From Hygrophila difformis (lineage: Eukaryota; Streptophyta; Magnoliopsida; Lamiales; Acanthaceae), in assembly GCA_030278955.1 (NCBI GenBank), contig JAOANR010000012.1, positions 29,753,977 through 29,817,976 on the forward strand: a stretch of 64,000 bases of DNA, in the 5' to 3' direction. Every line of letters begins with the position of its first letter. Within the stretch, counting starts at the first letter, position 1. The translations under genes were made by a program, and so were the position numbers. The notes below the pieces were generated by a model. That model saw nothing but the letters and a program-made list of their open reading frames with translations. It was not told the origin of the DNA and ran no database searches. Below, piece by piece: positions 1 to 11,599 of this stretch.

Positions 1-3000
1 CATCATAATAGTCATGTTCAATCATAAGCCATAACTTGATTGGGATATTAAATTAATCACTACTACATTGAAGGTTCTTTCTATAGATTGTTTTGTTGGA
101 AGAGTGCTTTTTGTGCCAAGATTATGACTTCCTTAGTAATATTTTCCTCCTGGGCAGCAAACATGGATGGCCCTTGTTCCTGTTTAACCAAAAAAAAAAA
201 AAACACACACACACACATTTGGTTATATTGGGCACATAAAAGATCTGCCAAAACTAGGATCAAACCTTTCCAAGGATGTCTTATGTTGTTGTAAATCGAA
301 AATGATGAGAGACATAAAGCTGATGTTGAGGCTCAACTTTGGGTGCAAAAACAGCCAATGATATACTAGATTTTTTTTAATTTTTTTGTTGAACATCCTG
401 TACAGGCTAGAAAATGAGTTGTAGGAGCTCATATCACACAATAACAAAGGGAAATAAAAGGAGGGATAGGGGGGCCGGTGGGAATGGAATCTGGCACTTG
501 GGCTAAATCTTCATCCCCAATGATATACTAGATTGATATTATTACAAGGAACAGCATCGGAGCGTAGCTTTCACCATCCAAAACTAATTTTACATTCAAT
601 TCCAATTTCACTGATGGCTCTGGAGGAACGAGGTTCAAGTGCCCCATCATTTTGCAAAGCTCTATAGGCTGACTTCACACAAAACTTTTCCCGGCCCGTC
701 TTTTCAAAGTACCGAGAGGCAACTAGGCAGATCAGAGAAAAACTTGGTTCATCAATACGTATAGTTACACATGCCCAAAAGTTCCAAACCATCGGTTCAT
801 TCCCATTTTTTTTTTAAAAAAATAATAATAAAAAAAGAGGGAAAAGAAAAAAGAAAAGAAAAAGAAAAGAAAAGTGGAACAGAAACCGGAAGTGTCCATA
901 AGTTATATGGTTCTGGAACCACTAGTTTTGTGTATCACGTTTAAAATGTACCACTCTTATTTTTTTTACACTTCCGTTTTTTCGTTTCTATTAATGTAAA
1001 TTTCAAAAAGTTGATTTTTTTTTTTTGATGAGTCACTAAAGCATAGGAAATGGTGGTGGAAATCCATGCCATACAAAAATTGATTTGTTTAAAGCTCATC
1101 TTGATACATCAAAAAAGAAAAATTAAAATAATTAAATGAAAATTTTCCAATTAAAACCAGACCGAACCCGCAGTTTTATACCGCCACTTTTGAATTTAAC
1201 ATATAGAACTAGATGTTTCAGATCGTCTAGATATAATTCCGGTTCTCTGGTTTGGAGCTGGAATCCATTCTAACAGAAAATAAATGGGCATTTCGAAATG
1301 CTGGTGTGACGGTGTCTTGATTTTCGGGCAAGTATCGGTATAGTGATAATTTCTTTTGTGTTTGGTTATTCAAGTAGACCCTGAATGCCCATACCCCAAC
1401 AAGTTCCATTTTCAGTCGTTGTGTCCCTAACCCTGCAGCATGTTGTTCACTCTTTTATGGATTTTATCATGCACTGTATATATGTTGACTCATAATTACA
1501 TATGTATTGCCCAAAATTTTACTCTCAGGTCTTTAAACCAATAATAAAATGCAACAAAACATACCAGCATCATAATCAAATTAAGTGCACAATATCAATA
1601 AGCCATCAGACTGTTGATAACAACCCAGAAAAATTCTAAAACAAACAGATGCAAAGACTACACTGAAAAAATGTGGAGTAGAACAAATCCCACAAGGGGG
1701 AGGGAAAACAGAACCAGCAGCTACACCCTGCAACGGGGGCTCAACTCAATTTACATACACCCAGTACTTTAAGGGATATTTAATTATGTTTTGTTAATAC
1801 CCCAAAAAATGATAGATAAACTCATAGAATTATCTTGCACTCTAACATTGATTAATTAAGGGATAGAAGCTTAATACTACTATATTGATTATTTTATTAT
1901 AAATACGCCTATATACTACTAGTATTAAGAATAAGAATGAATTTGGAATAGTAGAGAACCTCATGGATTAACCAAGCAATCTCTTCCTCAAGTGGGCTGG
2001 GCGGTGGGCCAAGTACACAACACATGTATATCTTCGGACATGAACTTTTTAGACAACTTAAACAAATACTACATTCCTTAGAGTATCATCATCATCATCA
2101 ACAGCCTGCTTTGTGTGTACATCTCACAAAGATGAAGGGCACAAGATACTCTTATAAACCCCACCAATGATAATGGACAGCCTAGACTCAATGTCTCAAT
2201 CAATAATAATATGACAAATTGTCAATTCTCCATCACACAGCTCACATTATTCAAGCAGATTTAAAGTGTGTACACAGCTCAAGAAAGAACAATCCAACAC
2301 AACACAAATCTTTAAAGCCAACCAAAGACAAACAAAATCAAGCAATTATTGATTCTCATACTTTTGGCCAGCCGCGCAAATATGCTCATAAAGAATTTGT
2401 TCATCCTTTTACTCCCTTTATTTTCCTTATTTTCTTACCACCAAAATGAATAACTTTTTTTATATATAGATAAAAACAAAACAAAACAAAAAAAAAAAAA
2501 AAAAAACCACCAATAAATCTGAATATATATTATACACACTAATAAACAAGCACTGCAACAGGAAGTTTGAAAAATAAAAAGATGCAACTATCACGATCCA
2601 TGTACAACAATTATAGGAGTAATTAGCCTAACTTGAATTGAACTTATCCAATAATACATTTGAGGGTTCTCAAATTTGTTATAATCGTAACAAATTTTGA
2701 TTCCAATTCCATTAATTAAAGAAGGATTAAGCAAACTATAACTACTCTCAATTCCAACAGGACCTCTATATTGTAAACTAATTCACCCTCTCGACTAAGT
2801 ATTCATAACATAATTGCATATCCAAAACGCATGTCCTTTACAAACATTCAATCAACCACAAAGTAAAAATGAATGTTGGCGTTGACAACATAATTGCTTG
2901 CTGTTCCAAAAGGCATTTTCATTACAATCATTGAAACAACCAAAAACCAAACAAGAATGAAGAATGTCAACTTAGCCATCAAACATCAAATTCTAAGACC

Positions 3001-3313
3001 CACAACACATCAAGTAATCCAACTAAATTGTCATTTTTTCTTCATTTCAATAGGTGTTTTGAGTAGCAACGCATTATTATCATCTTGAAATATCTTCTTG
3101 TCTCCAATTGAGTAAGTAATTGTGATTGATGAGTATCAATGAATTCAGACAGAAACATCTTTAAACCACACACAAATAACATAAAGATATATATATCAAA
3201 TAATAATCAAATAATTTCTCAATTCCAAAGGCATCCCTTCCAGTATTAGCATTATGATCGTCGAGTTTCGGAGCCTTACCTCAATTGAAACATCAATGAA
3301 TATCCATCCCTAT
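1..3313. other. Intergenic region, no supported gene
   Basis: AT-rich sequence with homopolymer runs (around 190-205, 810-840, 1010-1030, 2485-2505). Open frames here are short and match nothing I recognise. Apart from the SINE-like remnant near 400-520, I see no gene. The part next to 3313 is probably the 3' flank of the minus-strand EDR2_C gene. Confidence 0.5.
400..520 (-). repeat. SINE-like remnant
   Basis: The stretch reading gagctcatatcacacaat, then aaagggaaataaaaggaggg, then gccggtgggaatggaatc resembles the block at 59850-59935, which has clearer tRNA-type A and B boxes on the minus strand. It is degraded and no TSD was identified. Confidence 0.35.
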
Positions 3314-4183
3314 TCAGCTTCCTTCAATTCCAATTTCGGAATCAGCATTACCGTTTATCGGCAAAACCTTCCGCGGCGGAGTTGCACTGTCAACATACGC
3401 CGCAGAACTCAACTCCATTTGGCAAATCCTAACCGCGCCGAACAATTTCTCCGGCAACTCCTCCTCCGACTGCGCCTCCACCAAAAACCCCATATCCACC
3501 GTCACTGCCGCCGCGCAGCCCAAAGCCAGCTTCAAAATAGCTGCCGCAATGGCGGAGCTCCCGATATCCACGTCAATTTCCAAATAATTCGGCCCTCGGT
3601 GATAGTAACAATTCAAGGCCTTTCCCAATAGGCAGGCGGAGTAATTACCCACTGCCGTTTTCACAATCCACGGGCCCTTAACGATTTTATTCACCAGCTT
3701 GAACCGGCTACTTCGGAACGCGTCCGATCCGTTAATAAATTGGTGGAGCAGAGAATTGGGATCAATTTGATCGTCGATTTTGCTGGCGAAGTAAAAAACC
3801 GCCGAGTAATGATCCCGGCCGGGGACCTGGAGATTCACTGCGATTATAAAGGTTTTAGACCATTTCTCCGATCGCCGCAGGGCGTTCATTATGCGATTGT
3901 CGGGCCGGGCCAGTACGTGGTCGAGTTTCGCATTGGATCGGAGCCAATCGACGCCCGCTGGATTGAGAAGCCAGTCACCGGACGGGATTTTAACCTTCTT
4001 CGTCAGGTAATCCGGTCCGCGGAGGAAGAAGAGGTCGCCCGGCGGCGAAGCCCAGCCGTTGGATCCAGTGTGGAGGTCCACGCGTTTCAAGGATCCGCCG
4101 TTGAGGGCTTCTTCTCGCCAATCTTCAACGGAGGTGGTGGAGGAGCAGTGGTGGTGCTTGTGCTTGTTCTTCGTAGGGCACAT
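3314..4183 (-). CDS. EDR2_C (DUF1336) domain protein
   Basis: Uninterrupted 289-residue frame from ATG at 4183 to TGA at 3314-3316. The frame is open for eight codons further upstream, but the codon at 4207 is GTG, so the ATG at 4183 (MCPTKNKHKHHH) is preferred. The protein starts with a short His/Lys-rich segment. From about residue 43 it looks like the C-terminal domain of plant ENHANCED DISEASE RESISTANCE 2-like proteins: GWASPPG, FFLRGPDYL, KIPSGDWLL, GVDWLRS, then FIIAVNLQVPG, HYSAVFYFAS, FKLVNKIVKGPWIVK and YLEIDVDIGSS. The length suits the short DUF1336 proteins that lack the PH and START domains of EDR2 itself. The molecular role of these short proteins is not established; EDR2 is known as a negative regulator of salicylate-dependent defence and cell death. 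The region is GC-richer than its surroundings, which supports real coding. I see no introns or breaks. Confidence 0.88.
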   Translation of the reverse strand: MCPTKNKHKHHHCSSTTSVEDWREEALNGGSLKRVDLHTGSNGWASPPGDLFFLRGPDYLTKKVKIPSGDWLLNPAGVDWLRSNAKLDHVLARPDNRIMNALRRSEKWSKTFIIAVNLQVPGRDHYSAVFYFASKIDDQIDPNSLLHQFINGSDAFRSSRFKLVNKIVKGPWIVKTAVGNYSACLLGKALNCYYHRGPNYLEIDVDIGSSAIAAAILKLALGCAAAVTVDMGFLVEAQSEEELPEKLFGAVRICQMELSSAAYVDSATPPRKVLPINGNADSEIGIEGS

Positions 4184-4367
4184 TGTTCTTTCTGTCTTCT
4201 CCGGCACGTCGGCGTAGAAAACTCCGCCGTGAGGTAACCAACTGATTCCTCCTCGAGTGGCTCTGATTGTGTGACCAATTGGGTTTCGGCCTTCCGGGGC
4301 TTTTATCAGGGTAAAAGTGGAGAAAATTACAAATATGCCCCATAGTATATGAAGTACTACTACTATT

Positions 4368-4650
4368 TATGTCTGTTTAGCACGCAGAGTTGTAGCTGTG
4401 AGCTATAGCTGTAAGCTGGAGCTGTAAGTTCTATTTAGGTGTTTTGTACAACTAGCTGTAGCTGTGAAAAATGTATGAAATGACATAAAAAGACAAATAT
4501 TTATTTAGACTATTGGATAGTGGGTTGGTTATTGGGCTAAAATTGTGATTGCTAAAAAATAAATTCCTAACGCTACTACATGTAACTTCTAAAAAGAAGC
4601 TTCCAAAAGTTCCCAAAAAGTAGTGTGCAGAACGGGGCTTTTGTCCCTAA
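4368..4650. mobile_element. MITE-like element with imperfect inverted ends
   Basis: The left end (gtctgtttagcacgcag, from 4371) and the right end (read inverted: gccccgttctgcacactac, 4621-4639) are related. The right end, read on the minus strand, matches 63832-63910 closely, and the left end matches 63770-63786. Interior 'agctgtagctgtgagc' repeats are present. It has no coding capacity. Superfamily and exact borders are uncertain. Confidence 0.45.
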
Positions 4651-5160
4651 ACTCTAGAATGGCTCCCGTGTATTTTTCTCATGATTTATAAATTCACTTG
4701 CCAAATTGAAAAAAAGACCCAAAGAAAAACCCCATAATAACTGGGATAATCTGATAATGAGTCCGGTGAGGATGCAGTCTTAATTTTGTTCGTGTTTCAG
4801 ATAATAAGCAATTTCCAAAAATTTAATCTGATAATGAAATTGGTACCAAAACTATTATATTGATTTATAGTACACGGTAACATATTGTTGGAGTGGTGTT
4901 AATATAAATTGGTGAAAGTTAGAGGTCGGCACGGTTCTATTAATCTGAATTTTTCAGGTATTTCTTGTATTTGAACCGGACAAATAGTGAAATATAATAT
5001 TTGTATTTGCTCTAGGATCCTCGTTTAACCGGAAATTCGGTTCGATTTCGGTTCGGTTCCGTTCGAATTTTTTGTCCACTCCTAGTAAAAGTAAAAGAGA
5101 GCATAATCAAATATTCTAGGTTTCAACCAAACGCAGTTTGCCTGATTAGTATGGGGCTTT
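4651..5160. other. Intergenic region
   Basis: AT-rich. No coding region or RNA gene recognised. Confidence 0.5.
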
Positions 5161-5164
5161 AACA

Positions 5165-5310
5165 ACTTTAGCAAAGGTCTCGGCTTCGAGCCTTTGTGTA
5201 TGCAGAATTCTGTTTTGGGAGAGGCAATCCTTCAATGCCCAGCCCACCAAATTCTCGATGGATTAGTCTTTGATCCAATATGGTCTGGGATACCCGGTAT
5301 ATGCCAAAAA
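5165..5310 (+). repeat. tRNA-derived SINE-like element
   Basis: Contains a B-box-like ggcttcgagcc, then tgtatgcagaattctgttttgggag, ggattagtctttgatccaat and gatacccggtat. The same order of blocks occurs at 60852-60980 (gggttcgaat, tatgcagaattttactttgggag, ggattagtctcgacccaat, aatacccggtat). This identifies a dispersed SINE-type family in the same orientation at both sites. No TSD was defined. Confidence 0.5.
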
Positions 5311-8300
5311 TATTCTAAGTTTCAAGCTGGTTTGAGGCATTTATTTACATTTAAAATTATGGAGATTGGAGCATGCATTGGAACATGAAGCAAAGTCCTA
5401 AGATAAAATAAGAATAGTAAGTTTGAATTGGGACTGTCTAGATTATTAATTAGAATCGGGGATGATCTCTCTTGCATTTGCATATTCGTCATCTTAATTA
5501 ATCGTTTCAAATACCGTTATTAAGCCCTCCCAATCCATAATAGATGCATGCATTATGCATAAATTTATCTCTATATATTAATAGCTACTCATTTATTTAA
5601 CAGTGCTAGTATAATTCATCGTATTTATTTATAATATAAAAAACCATCGCTCTATCATTTTCCCTACGATATTACAACTACAAAGACTAGAGACATATGA
5701 AATCATATTAATAATTCAACTATGATACTTGTACAATTCAACAAATACAAATTGGATGAAAATTAACGCAATATCCTAGAATATTTATATGTAGAATTGA
5801 AGCGGTCACAACAAGACACCATGTCCTAAGTAGTATAGGGTGGTGGACAATGTTTTTAATGGTCCAACCATCCTGTTTTTTCCCTACTATAAATACTACT
5901 GATCAATACCCAAATCATATTATCACTCATGTTGTCACATTATGTACTAACTACTACTACTCCATATGCAAAAACACACATGGGAAAATTTTACTCTAGG
6001 CAAACATTATACTTCACTTCTCATTTCATTACAACTATGAATACCATGATCACCAAAAGGTGCTAGGGCAATGATTTTTTTACAGCACTACTACTTCTCA
6101 AGGAGTCAAATCCTAAATAGAAACAGAGAATCCCAAAATATTCCAAGTATGGAATATGGAAACACATGGCACCAATCCCAGGGTGCCACACGTACTGATG
6201 AATGATGAACCAATAATTCTATTACAACAAGTTATTTGTATTAGTACAATTTACAATCCCAATTCCCAAGCTTGTGCCTTGTGGCTTTTCCTATGCCTCG
6301 TATGCCCAACTTTTGACAGTGCTTGAAGCAAACGGCAGTAAAAGTAAAGTTAGAAAGGTACTTCTAACCTAGAGTAAAGTTAGAAAGATCATTGACAACT
6401 TTTGCATCATAGTACGAGGAGACAAACCTAATGTCTTTTTATAATCCATCTAAATTCTGTCTATGTTAAGTCAATGCATGTACACCCCCCAAAATTCACA
6501 ATCCACAAAATGAGTGAAGGAAGATGTACACAATTTCTTGGCATAGTAATATTCCTCAGAGGAAAGTAATAAAATGAATAAACAATCACCTGGAGCCCCC
6601 AATGGAAACTCTTTCTTGCCAAAGAGTATTGTGAAGCCTGAGCAATACTTCAATTCACAAGCAATTATAACGCCCTTTTGATATGACTTTGCAGAGAGTA
6701 CTACTACAGGTGGTGCAATAGGATTATCACGGATTCATTCTCAGAAACTTATTAATTTGCACTTTTGCAGAACCCAATTATGTACGAAGATGAAGGATAT
6801 GACTGTACACAAGTTGCATCTAACTACTCCAAGGTTCCAATTATCTTACCAGTTACCAGACAGAGTGAATTCAGATTTCAGACAGGTTTTAAACCTCAAT
6901 TAAAGTGTTTGGCTGTATGTCCCTTTGTCTATCCTCTAGGCCAAATCGCTACAAGTGTGATCATAATTGTGACAGACATTCAAAGGTTATTACTCGTCTC
7001 TACACTTCATGCATCAAACAAATTCAGAACACTAGTTACAGAACATTTCTTGCTCAATTCTACAGGGAACATGCATTGTATGGTTATAACTATCAAAATA
7101 GCAAACATCAAAACAGCCCAGGAAGCTGAACTCTGTCTTCATTAATAAAAAAAAAAAAAAAATTGCCAAGATAGATAATAGCAGGGGATAGATCACACGT
7201 TTGGTATGGGTCTGATAATACGAACCATAGTTCAAAGCCCCACTTGATAAAATAATACCTAAAACTTCTCGTCACTTATTCAATAAGAAGTGGTTTAATA
7301 AGAGCCTGGGTAGATAAAAGAAAAATAAGTGATAAGAGACTTTTATCACTTATTTGTAACAAAATAGTCTTATTACAAAACTTCATATTCAGTATGTGAT
7401 CAGAGGCAATTAAACCTCTTATAGGACTTATCAAACAGGGCCTCAGCCTCTCAGGGCATAATAGAGCTAATGTACAACTACTATGCAAGGTCATGAAACA
7501 TCATTAAGCAAAATAAGGTAGAACTACCAAATCTTCCTCGAGTATGAATTAAATATGTGGAGATTCATAACCAATCCTCTATAACCTGGACTTTAAATCT
7601 AATGTAAGCAACAAAAAATAAGCTTTCAAACACAACCATGAAGTACATAGTAATCCCAACATCACTATATCAATGTTGAATTGGACATTTTCACACTCAT
7701 TAAGCATTTCGAATACAGAAATAACCTTTTTTAATGAATATTAATATACACCAAAAAAACAGAGATGAATAACTAAAAATTAAAAATAAAAAATAAATTT
7801 CACAAAATCATAGCTTGTAAATTAAAAAGCAGTAAATTCTAAATAGACATCTAAGTGTCAATGGATGGAAACAATTGGTTCTCTTTTCCCAAAGGGATCC
7901 TTGTAGAGCTAAGCAAGACACGTTGTTCAACAATTTAGTGTAATTTTACAAAGAATGGAGTATGTTTTCAGTTTTTAAGTTTTAACAATTTAACTCTAGG
8001 TATGTACAGCTTGAACTTTCACACATCTATATGCTGGAATATCCAGATTTGGCATATACAGACAGTCACAATTGTTGGAACTTGGACATAATAAATAAAA
8101 TAAAAAAAATTAAACATTAGTCTGCGAGCATCATCTGGTAACGCTCAAATCCCAAACTTGAAGCTGGAAACATGAAATTCAAAACCTGAGCCATTAAGAG
8201 TAAATGCAACATCCTCATTTCTCCATATGTCCTGCACGCCACAACCCTAAGAGTAAAGTTTTTTCAGAAAAAATGATATGAAACTGAGGTCAGACATTGC

Positions 8301-8991
8301 CTGATACAGCAAAAGTTAATCATAGCACTCATATAGATTCATTGACAAGCATTTTGAATCAACTCATGATAGAACACAAAAATCATCTAAACTACAAGTC
8401 CCTCCATTCTTTCTCAACAGTGTGAATTGACCGAATACTGAACAAGTTTCTAAAATCTTTTAGTACTTACTTATTCAACATTTTCACGCATTCAATAATC
8501 TATTCAAAACTGTGAAGTACTAAATCAGCAAACAGTATTCCAACTCAAGCCGTCACTAAATCCGTGTTCAATTTTGGCAAGAAAAAAATTGGCATGAAAT
8601 TCTACTTTTTCCTCTGAATCAGGAGATAAAGGTAACACAAGTAACAATCTTCAACTCATACATACACCAAACCATCTGACTATAATTACCAAAAACAAAA
8701 CAAAGAATTTTCCTTTACAGAAAGAATTAAATAACTAAATCAAAATAAATCATATAGTATCACTCAGGGAGGAGTGAGAAAATACAAAGAAATAAGTCAA
8801 CAAGCAACGAAGCAAACAATTATATTTCAAACGAACCAGCACATTACGCTACAAAAATTAGAAGAATCACGAACGATCCAGTCCCGTAAAACTAAACTAA
8901 ATTAAACTAACACCAACACGCAGATATTAATCGAATTCATTAAACAGAAAAGTCAATTTTTCCTAACCTTTTTCTGCTTTCCAGATTCCAT
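5311..8991. other. Intergenic region, possible 3' UTR at its right end
   Basis: AT-rich sequence with short open frames that look random, including 6765-7145 (+), which resembles nothing known to me. The part just left of 8992 should hold the 3' UTR of the small membrane-protein gene. Around 7230-7450 there is low-grade inverted material (cttatttg, gtttaataagagcctg, cttatcaaacagggcctc) that may be an old MITE. Confidence 0.4.
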
Positions 8992-9225
8992 CTACTGCCT
9001 TTTCGCTCTTTGCGGCTGCCTGTCAGTTGCTAATCTGTAAATCCAGTAAACCTACAAAAAAGAACAATATCACGCAACTTTGATCGGATTGGAGCAAAAG
9101 ATAATGATCCAGGGGAATGGAGACTGAACCAAGGCGAGTAAGTGAGCCACAATGAGGAGGATAACGGCTAGAGGAACGAGAGCCAGGAACGATGGCGGAT
9201 TGGAGTCTTGGTGGGGATTCGCCAT
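8992..9225 (-). CDS. Small single-pass membrane protein, 51 aa, two exons
   Basis: Exon 1 is 9130-9225: ATG at 9225, residues 1-32, MANPHQDSNPPSFLALVPLA followed by a hydrophobic run. The donor is GTTCAG at 9129 and the acceptor TTTTTGTAG ends at 9052. Exon 2 is 8992-9051 (GTT TAC TGG ATT TAC, ending AAAAGGCAGTAG). The intron is only 78 bp. The spliced frame is 156 nt, giving 51 residues with a soluble proline-rich N-terminus, one transmembrane helix at about residues 13-36, and a short basic tail (YRLATDRQPQRAKRQ). The continuation of the helix and the positive-inside tail across the splice junction are the main support; the unspliced frame runs instead into nonsense. I do not know its function or localisation. 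It looks like one of the small conserved plant membrane proteins of unknown role. Confidence 0.68.
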
Positions 9226-10010
9226 TGTAATACTAAGTCGTAAAGTTTTCTGTAGCTTCAAAAAAATAAAGAGTGGTGTGGGCAGTCGGTGAGTTCAAAA
9301 CTTGGCCCTTTTTCCGGTTTAGGAATTGGACTCTGGACACTGGAGAGCCCTGAAATTACGTTTCTGCCCTCCAATAAGACTTACATGCCACAAAAGCCCA
9401 CTCCATTTTTATATTGTAGGCCTCGTTTGAAATAACTTTTGTAAATATGTTTTTGGTTTTTGTTTCTATCAAAAGTACTTTTGATGGAAAAATAGTGTAT
9501 AGTTGGACTTTTTTAGAAAACTCAAAAGCATCTCGAAAAGCTGCAAAAGTGCTTCTGGGAGAAGCAACATAGGGAGTGTTTCTTCGAAAAGCAAAAACCA
9601 AAAGCACCTAGTAATGTGTGCAAAGTTTTAAATACCCACTAATATATTTAAATTACACTATAAATATGTATTATACTCATAAGTAGCTTATACTTTTTGG
9701 TAATTATAATTTTCCAAAAGCACTTTTTATTTTTACACATTCAAACATATTTTTGAAAAAAAATTATTTTTCAAACATTCCATCCAAACACAAAAGTTAC
9801 AAAAGTACAAAGGAAAATAAAAAAGGATGGATAGAGAGCCGGTGGAGATCGAACCTCCAACATTTCGCTGGAGCTAAGAACTTAAGCACTCCCTAATGAG
9901 TTTGCTTGAACTAGTTTAATAAGTACTAAAAAAATTAATGAGCTAAAAATTGGGTATTATTGTTAATATTATAAAATAAATGAGTTTGCTTTAACTTGCT
10001 AGGTAGGCTC
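9226..10010. other. Promoter-side intergenic region with MITE- and SINE-like remnants
   Basis: 9418-9797 begins ggcctcgtttgaaataac and ends with an inverted relative (fused as caaacattccatccaaacac), a layout common in small DNA transposons; the interior has aaaagctgcaaaagtgc-type repeats. 9828-9895 resembles the SINE at 59.9 kb on the minus strand, including a B-box-like ggttcgatctcc. There is no gene. Confidence 0.35.
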
Positions 10011-10023
10011 AATCAGGCTTGTT
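10011..10023. repeat. LINE target-site duplication, left copy
   Basis: aatcaggcttgtt occurs here and again at 15848-15860, directly after the poly(A) run. It abuts the start of the LINE. The first two A residues of the right copy could belong to the tail, so the true length is 11-13 bp. Confidence 0.85.
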
Positions 10024-10036
10024 TTGTTTTCTCTCA

Positions 10037-11293
10037 ATGTCTGCACCGCTCTCGCCGTCTGCAAATGTTCCGCCGGATTCATCCACGTTGCCTTTCGTCT
10101 TCAACGGAGGTAATAAACCATCCTTCAGAGACATGGTACTAGAAGGGAAATCTAAGCCGCCAGCAGCTCCCCTGGAGAAGGCTGATATTGATAAGCTGGT
10201 GAAACTTGAATTCATCAATGGAGACCGCCTAAAGCCGAAAATTTCTTTGGATCCGAAGATTCAGGAGAGGCTGTATAAGCCTTGGGAAGATGCCATTGTT
10301 GTATCTGTTCTGGGTAAACAAAAGGTTGGATACATAGCCCTAAAGGAGAGACTAAAGCGTATGTGGAGGTTGCAAGGTGCTTTTGAAATGATCGATATTG
10401 ATCAAGGATTTTTTCTGGTTAAGTTTGAAAGGATTGCTGATCGAACGAGAGTGATAAATGAGGGGCCATGGATGGTCTTTGATAGTTATCTTACTATCAC
10501 ACCATGGAAACCCAACTTCTCTACAAAGGATGCCATTCCATGCAAAACCCTTGTTTGGGCAAGACTGCCAGGCCTATGCTTTGAGATGTATGAGGAAAAT
10601 CTCCTAACCAAACTGGCCAGGGCCATTGGAACACCATTTAAAGTCGATGACATGACAAAGAAAGTTCATCGGGGCAAATATGCAAGAGTTTGTGTGGAGA
10701 TAGATCTTCGGGAGCCGGTGGTGACAAGCATCCTTGTTGAGGATTATTGGCAAAAGGTGCAATACGAAGGCCTTCACCTATTGTGTCCTTGCTGTCAAAA
10801 GTATGGTCATGGAGCTAATGGCTGTCCGGAGGGGGTGAAAGAGGTGACTGGAAATTTGGCCGGAGACACTCCTCGGGAGCAGCAGTCTGAGGGGCCTGTG
10901 GTGTTACTCCATAAGGGGAATAAGGACAAGAAGGATGGAGGAGAATTAGCTCAGGAAAAGGCTGAGGTCTCAGGACAAAAGGGCAAAGAGAGTCTGATAC
11001 AGACAAAGTTTGACTCCAATTCTAACACTAATTTAGCCCCGTTGGCAGAGGGTGGAATGGAATATGAGCTGGAGGCTGGCTCAAATAGGGTAATATGTTT
11101 TCAACAAGGGACCCGTGAAGAGGCAAGGGTCAACAAGGAATCAGATGCAGAGATCCCTGTTCAACCAGAATCTGGGGAGTGGATAAAAGTTGGGAAAAAG
11201 AAGTCCAATGGGCCTAATAAAAAGAAAGATAAGAAGGAAAAGCCTTTATACAAGCCCAATAACCAACCACATGGAGCCCGTATTCTAAAATAG
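10037..11293 (+). CDS. LINE ORF1: DUF4283 plus zinc-knuckle nucleic-acid-binding protein
   Basis: 418 residues from ATG at 10037 (MSAPLSPSANVPP). The frame is open six codons upstream, but without an ATG. The N-terminal half carries the DUF4283 pattern of plant LINE/TNT gag-like proteins: VSVLGKQKVGYIALKERL, then MWRLQGAFEMIDIDQGFFLVKF and VINEGPWMVFDSYLTITPW. It is followed by a CCHC knuckle, CPCCQKYGHGANGCPEG (C-x2-C-x4-H-x4-C), at about residues 253-266. The C-terminal third is charged and low complexity (KKDKKEK), typical of a linker or RNA-binding tail. ORF1 proteins of L1 elements bind the element RNA in a ribonucleoprotein. The frame is intact. Confidence 0.9.
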   Translation: MSAPLSPSANVPPDSSTLPFVFNGGNKPSFRDMVLEGKSKPPAAPLEKADIDKLVKLEFINGDRLKPKISLDPKIQERLYKPWEDAIVVSVLGKQKVGYIALKERLKRMWRLQGAFEMIDIDQGFFLVKFERIADRTRVINEGPWMVFDSYLTITPWKPNFSTKDAIPCKTLVWARLPGLCFEMYEENLLTKLARAIGTPFKVDDMTKKVHRGKYARVCVEIDLREPVVTSILVEDYWQKVQYEGLHLLCPCCQKYGHGANGCPEGVKEVTGNLAGDTPREQQSEGPVVLLHKGNKDKKDGGELAQEKAEVSGQKGKESLIQTKFDSNSNTNLAPLAEGGMEYELEAGSNRVICFQQGTREEARVNKESDAEIPVQPESGEWIKVGKKKSNGPNKKKDKKEKPLYKPNNQPHGARILK

Positions 11294-11599
11294 ATCACTA
11301 ATACAATGGCATCGAAGGGGAAATTAGGATTGAAAGGTAAAAGTTCAGGCGCAAAGGGGGAAGGGATCTACGGGGAAAATCATTCCCAATTCAGATGGCA
11401 ACCGCGCGGTTGCTAAACGAGCTAGACCTTCTGAGGTGGATGATTCCAAATCCAAAGAAGTTGCTAAGGGAAAGTCGGAGCAGGACAATGAGGAGGATAG
11501 AGGGGAGCAAGGACAAGACCGTATGGAGGAAGAGACGTCCCAGGGTAGGGAGGCGGAGAAGGAGGGTGTATCCAAGAGTGAAGTGGACACTTGATCCTG

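Noticed and set aside
3740..4237. 165-codon plus-strand open frame
   Set aside because: Antisense shadow of the GC-rich EDR2_C gene; composition and motifs belong to the minus strand.
6765..7145. 126-codon plus-strand open frame
   Set aside because: No motif, no codon-use contrast with the surroundings, and another frame is open over part of it; likely chance.
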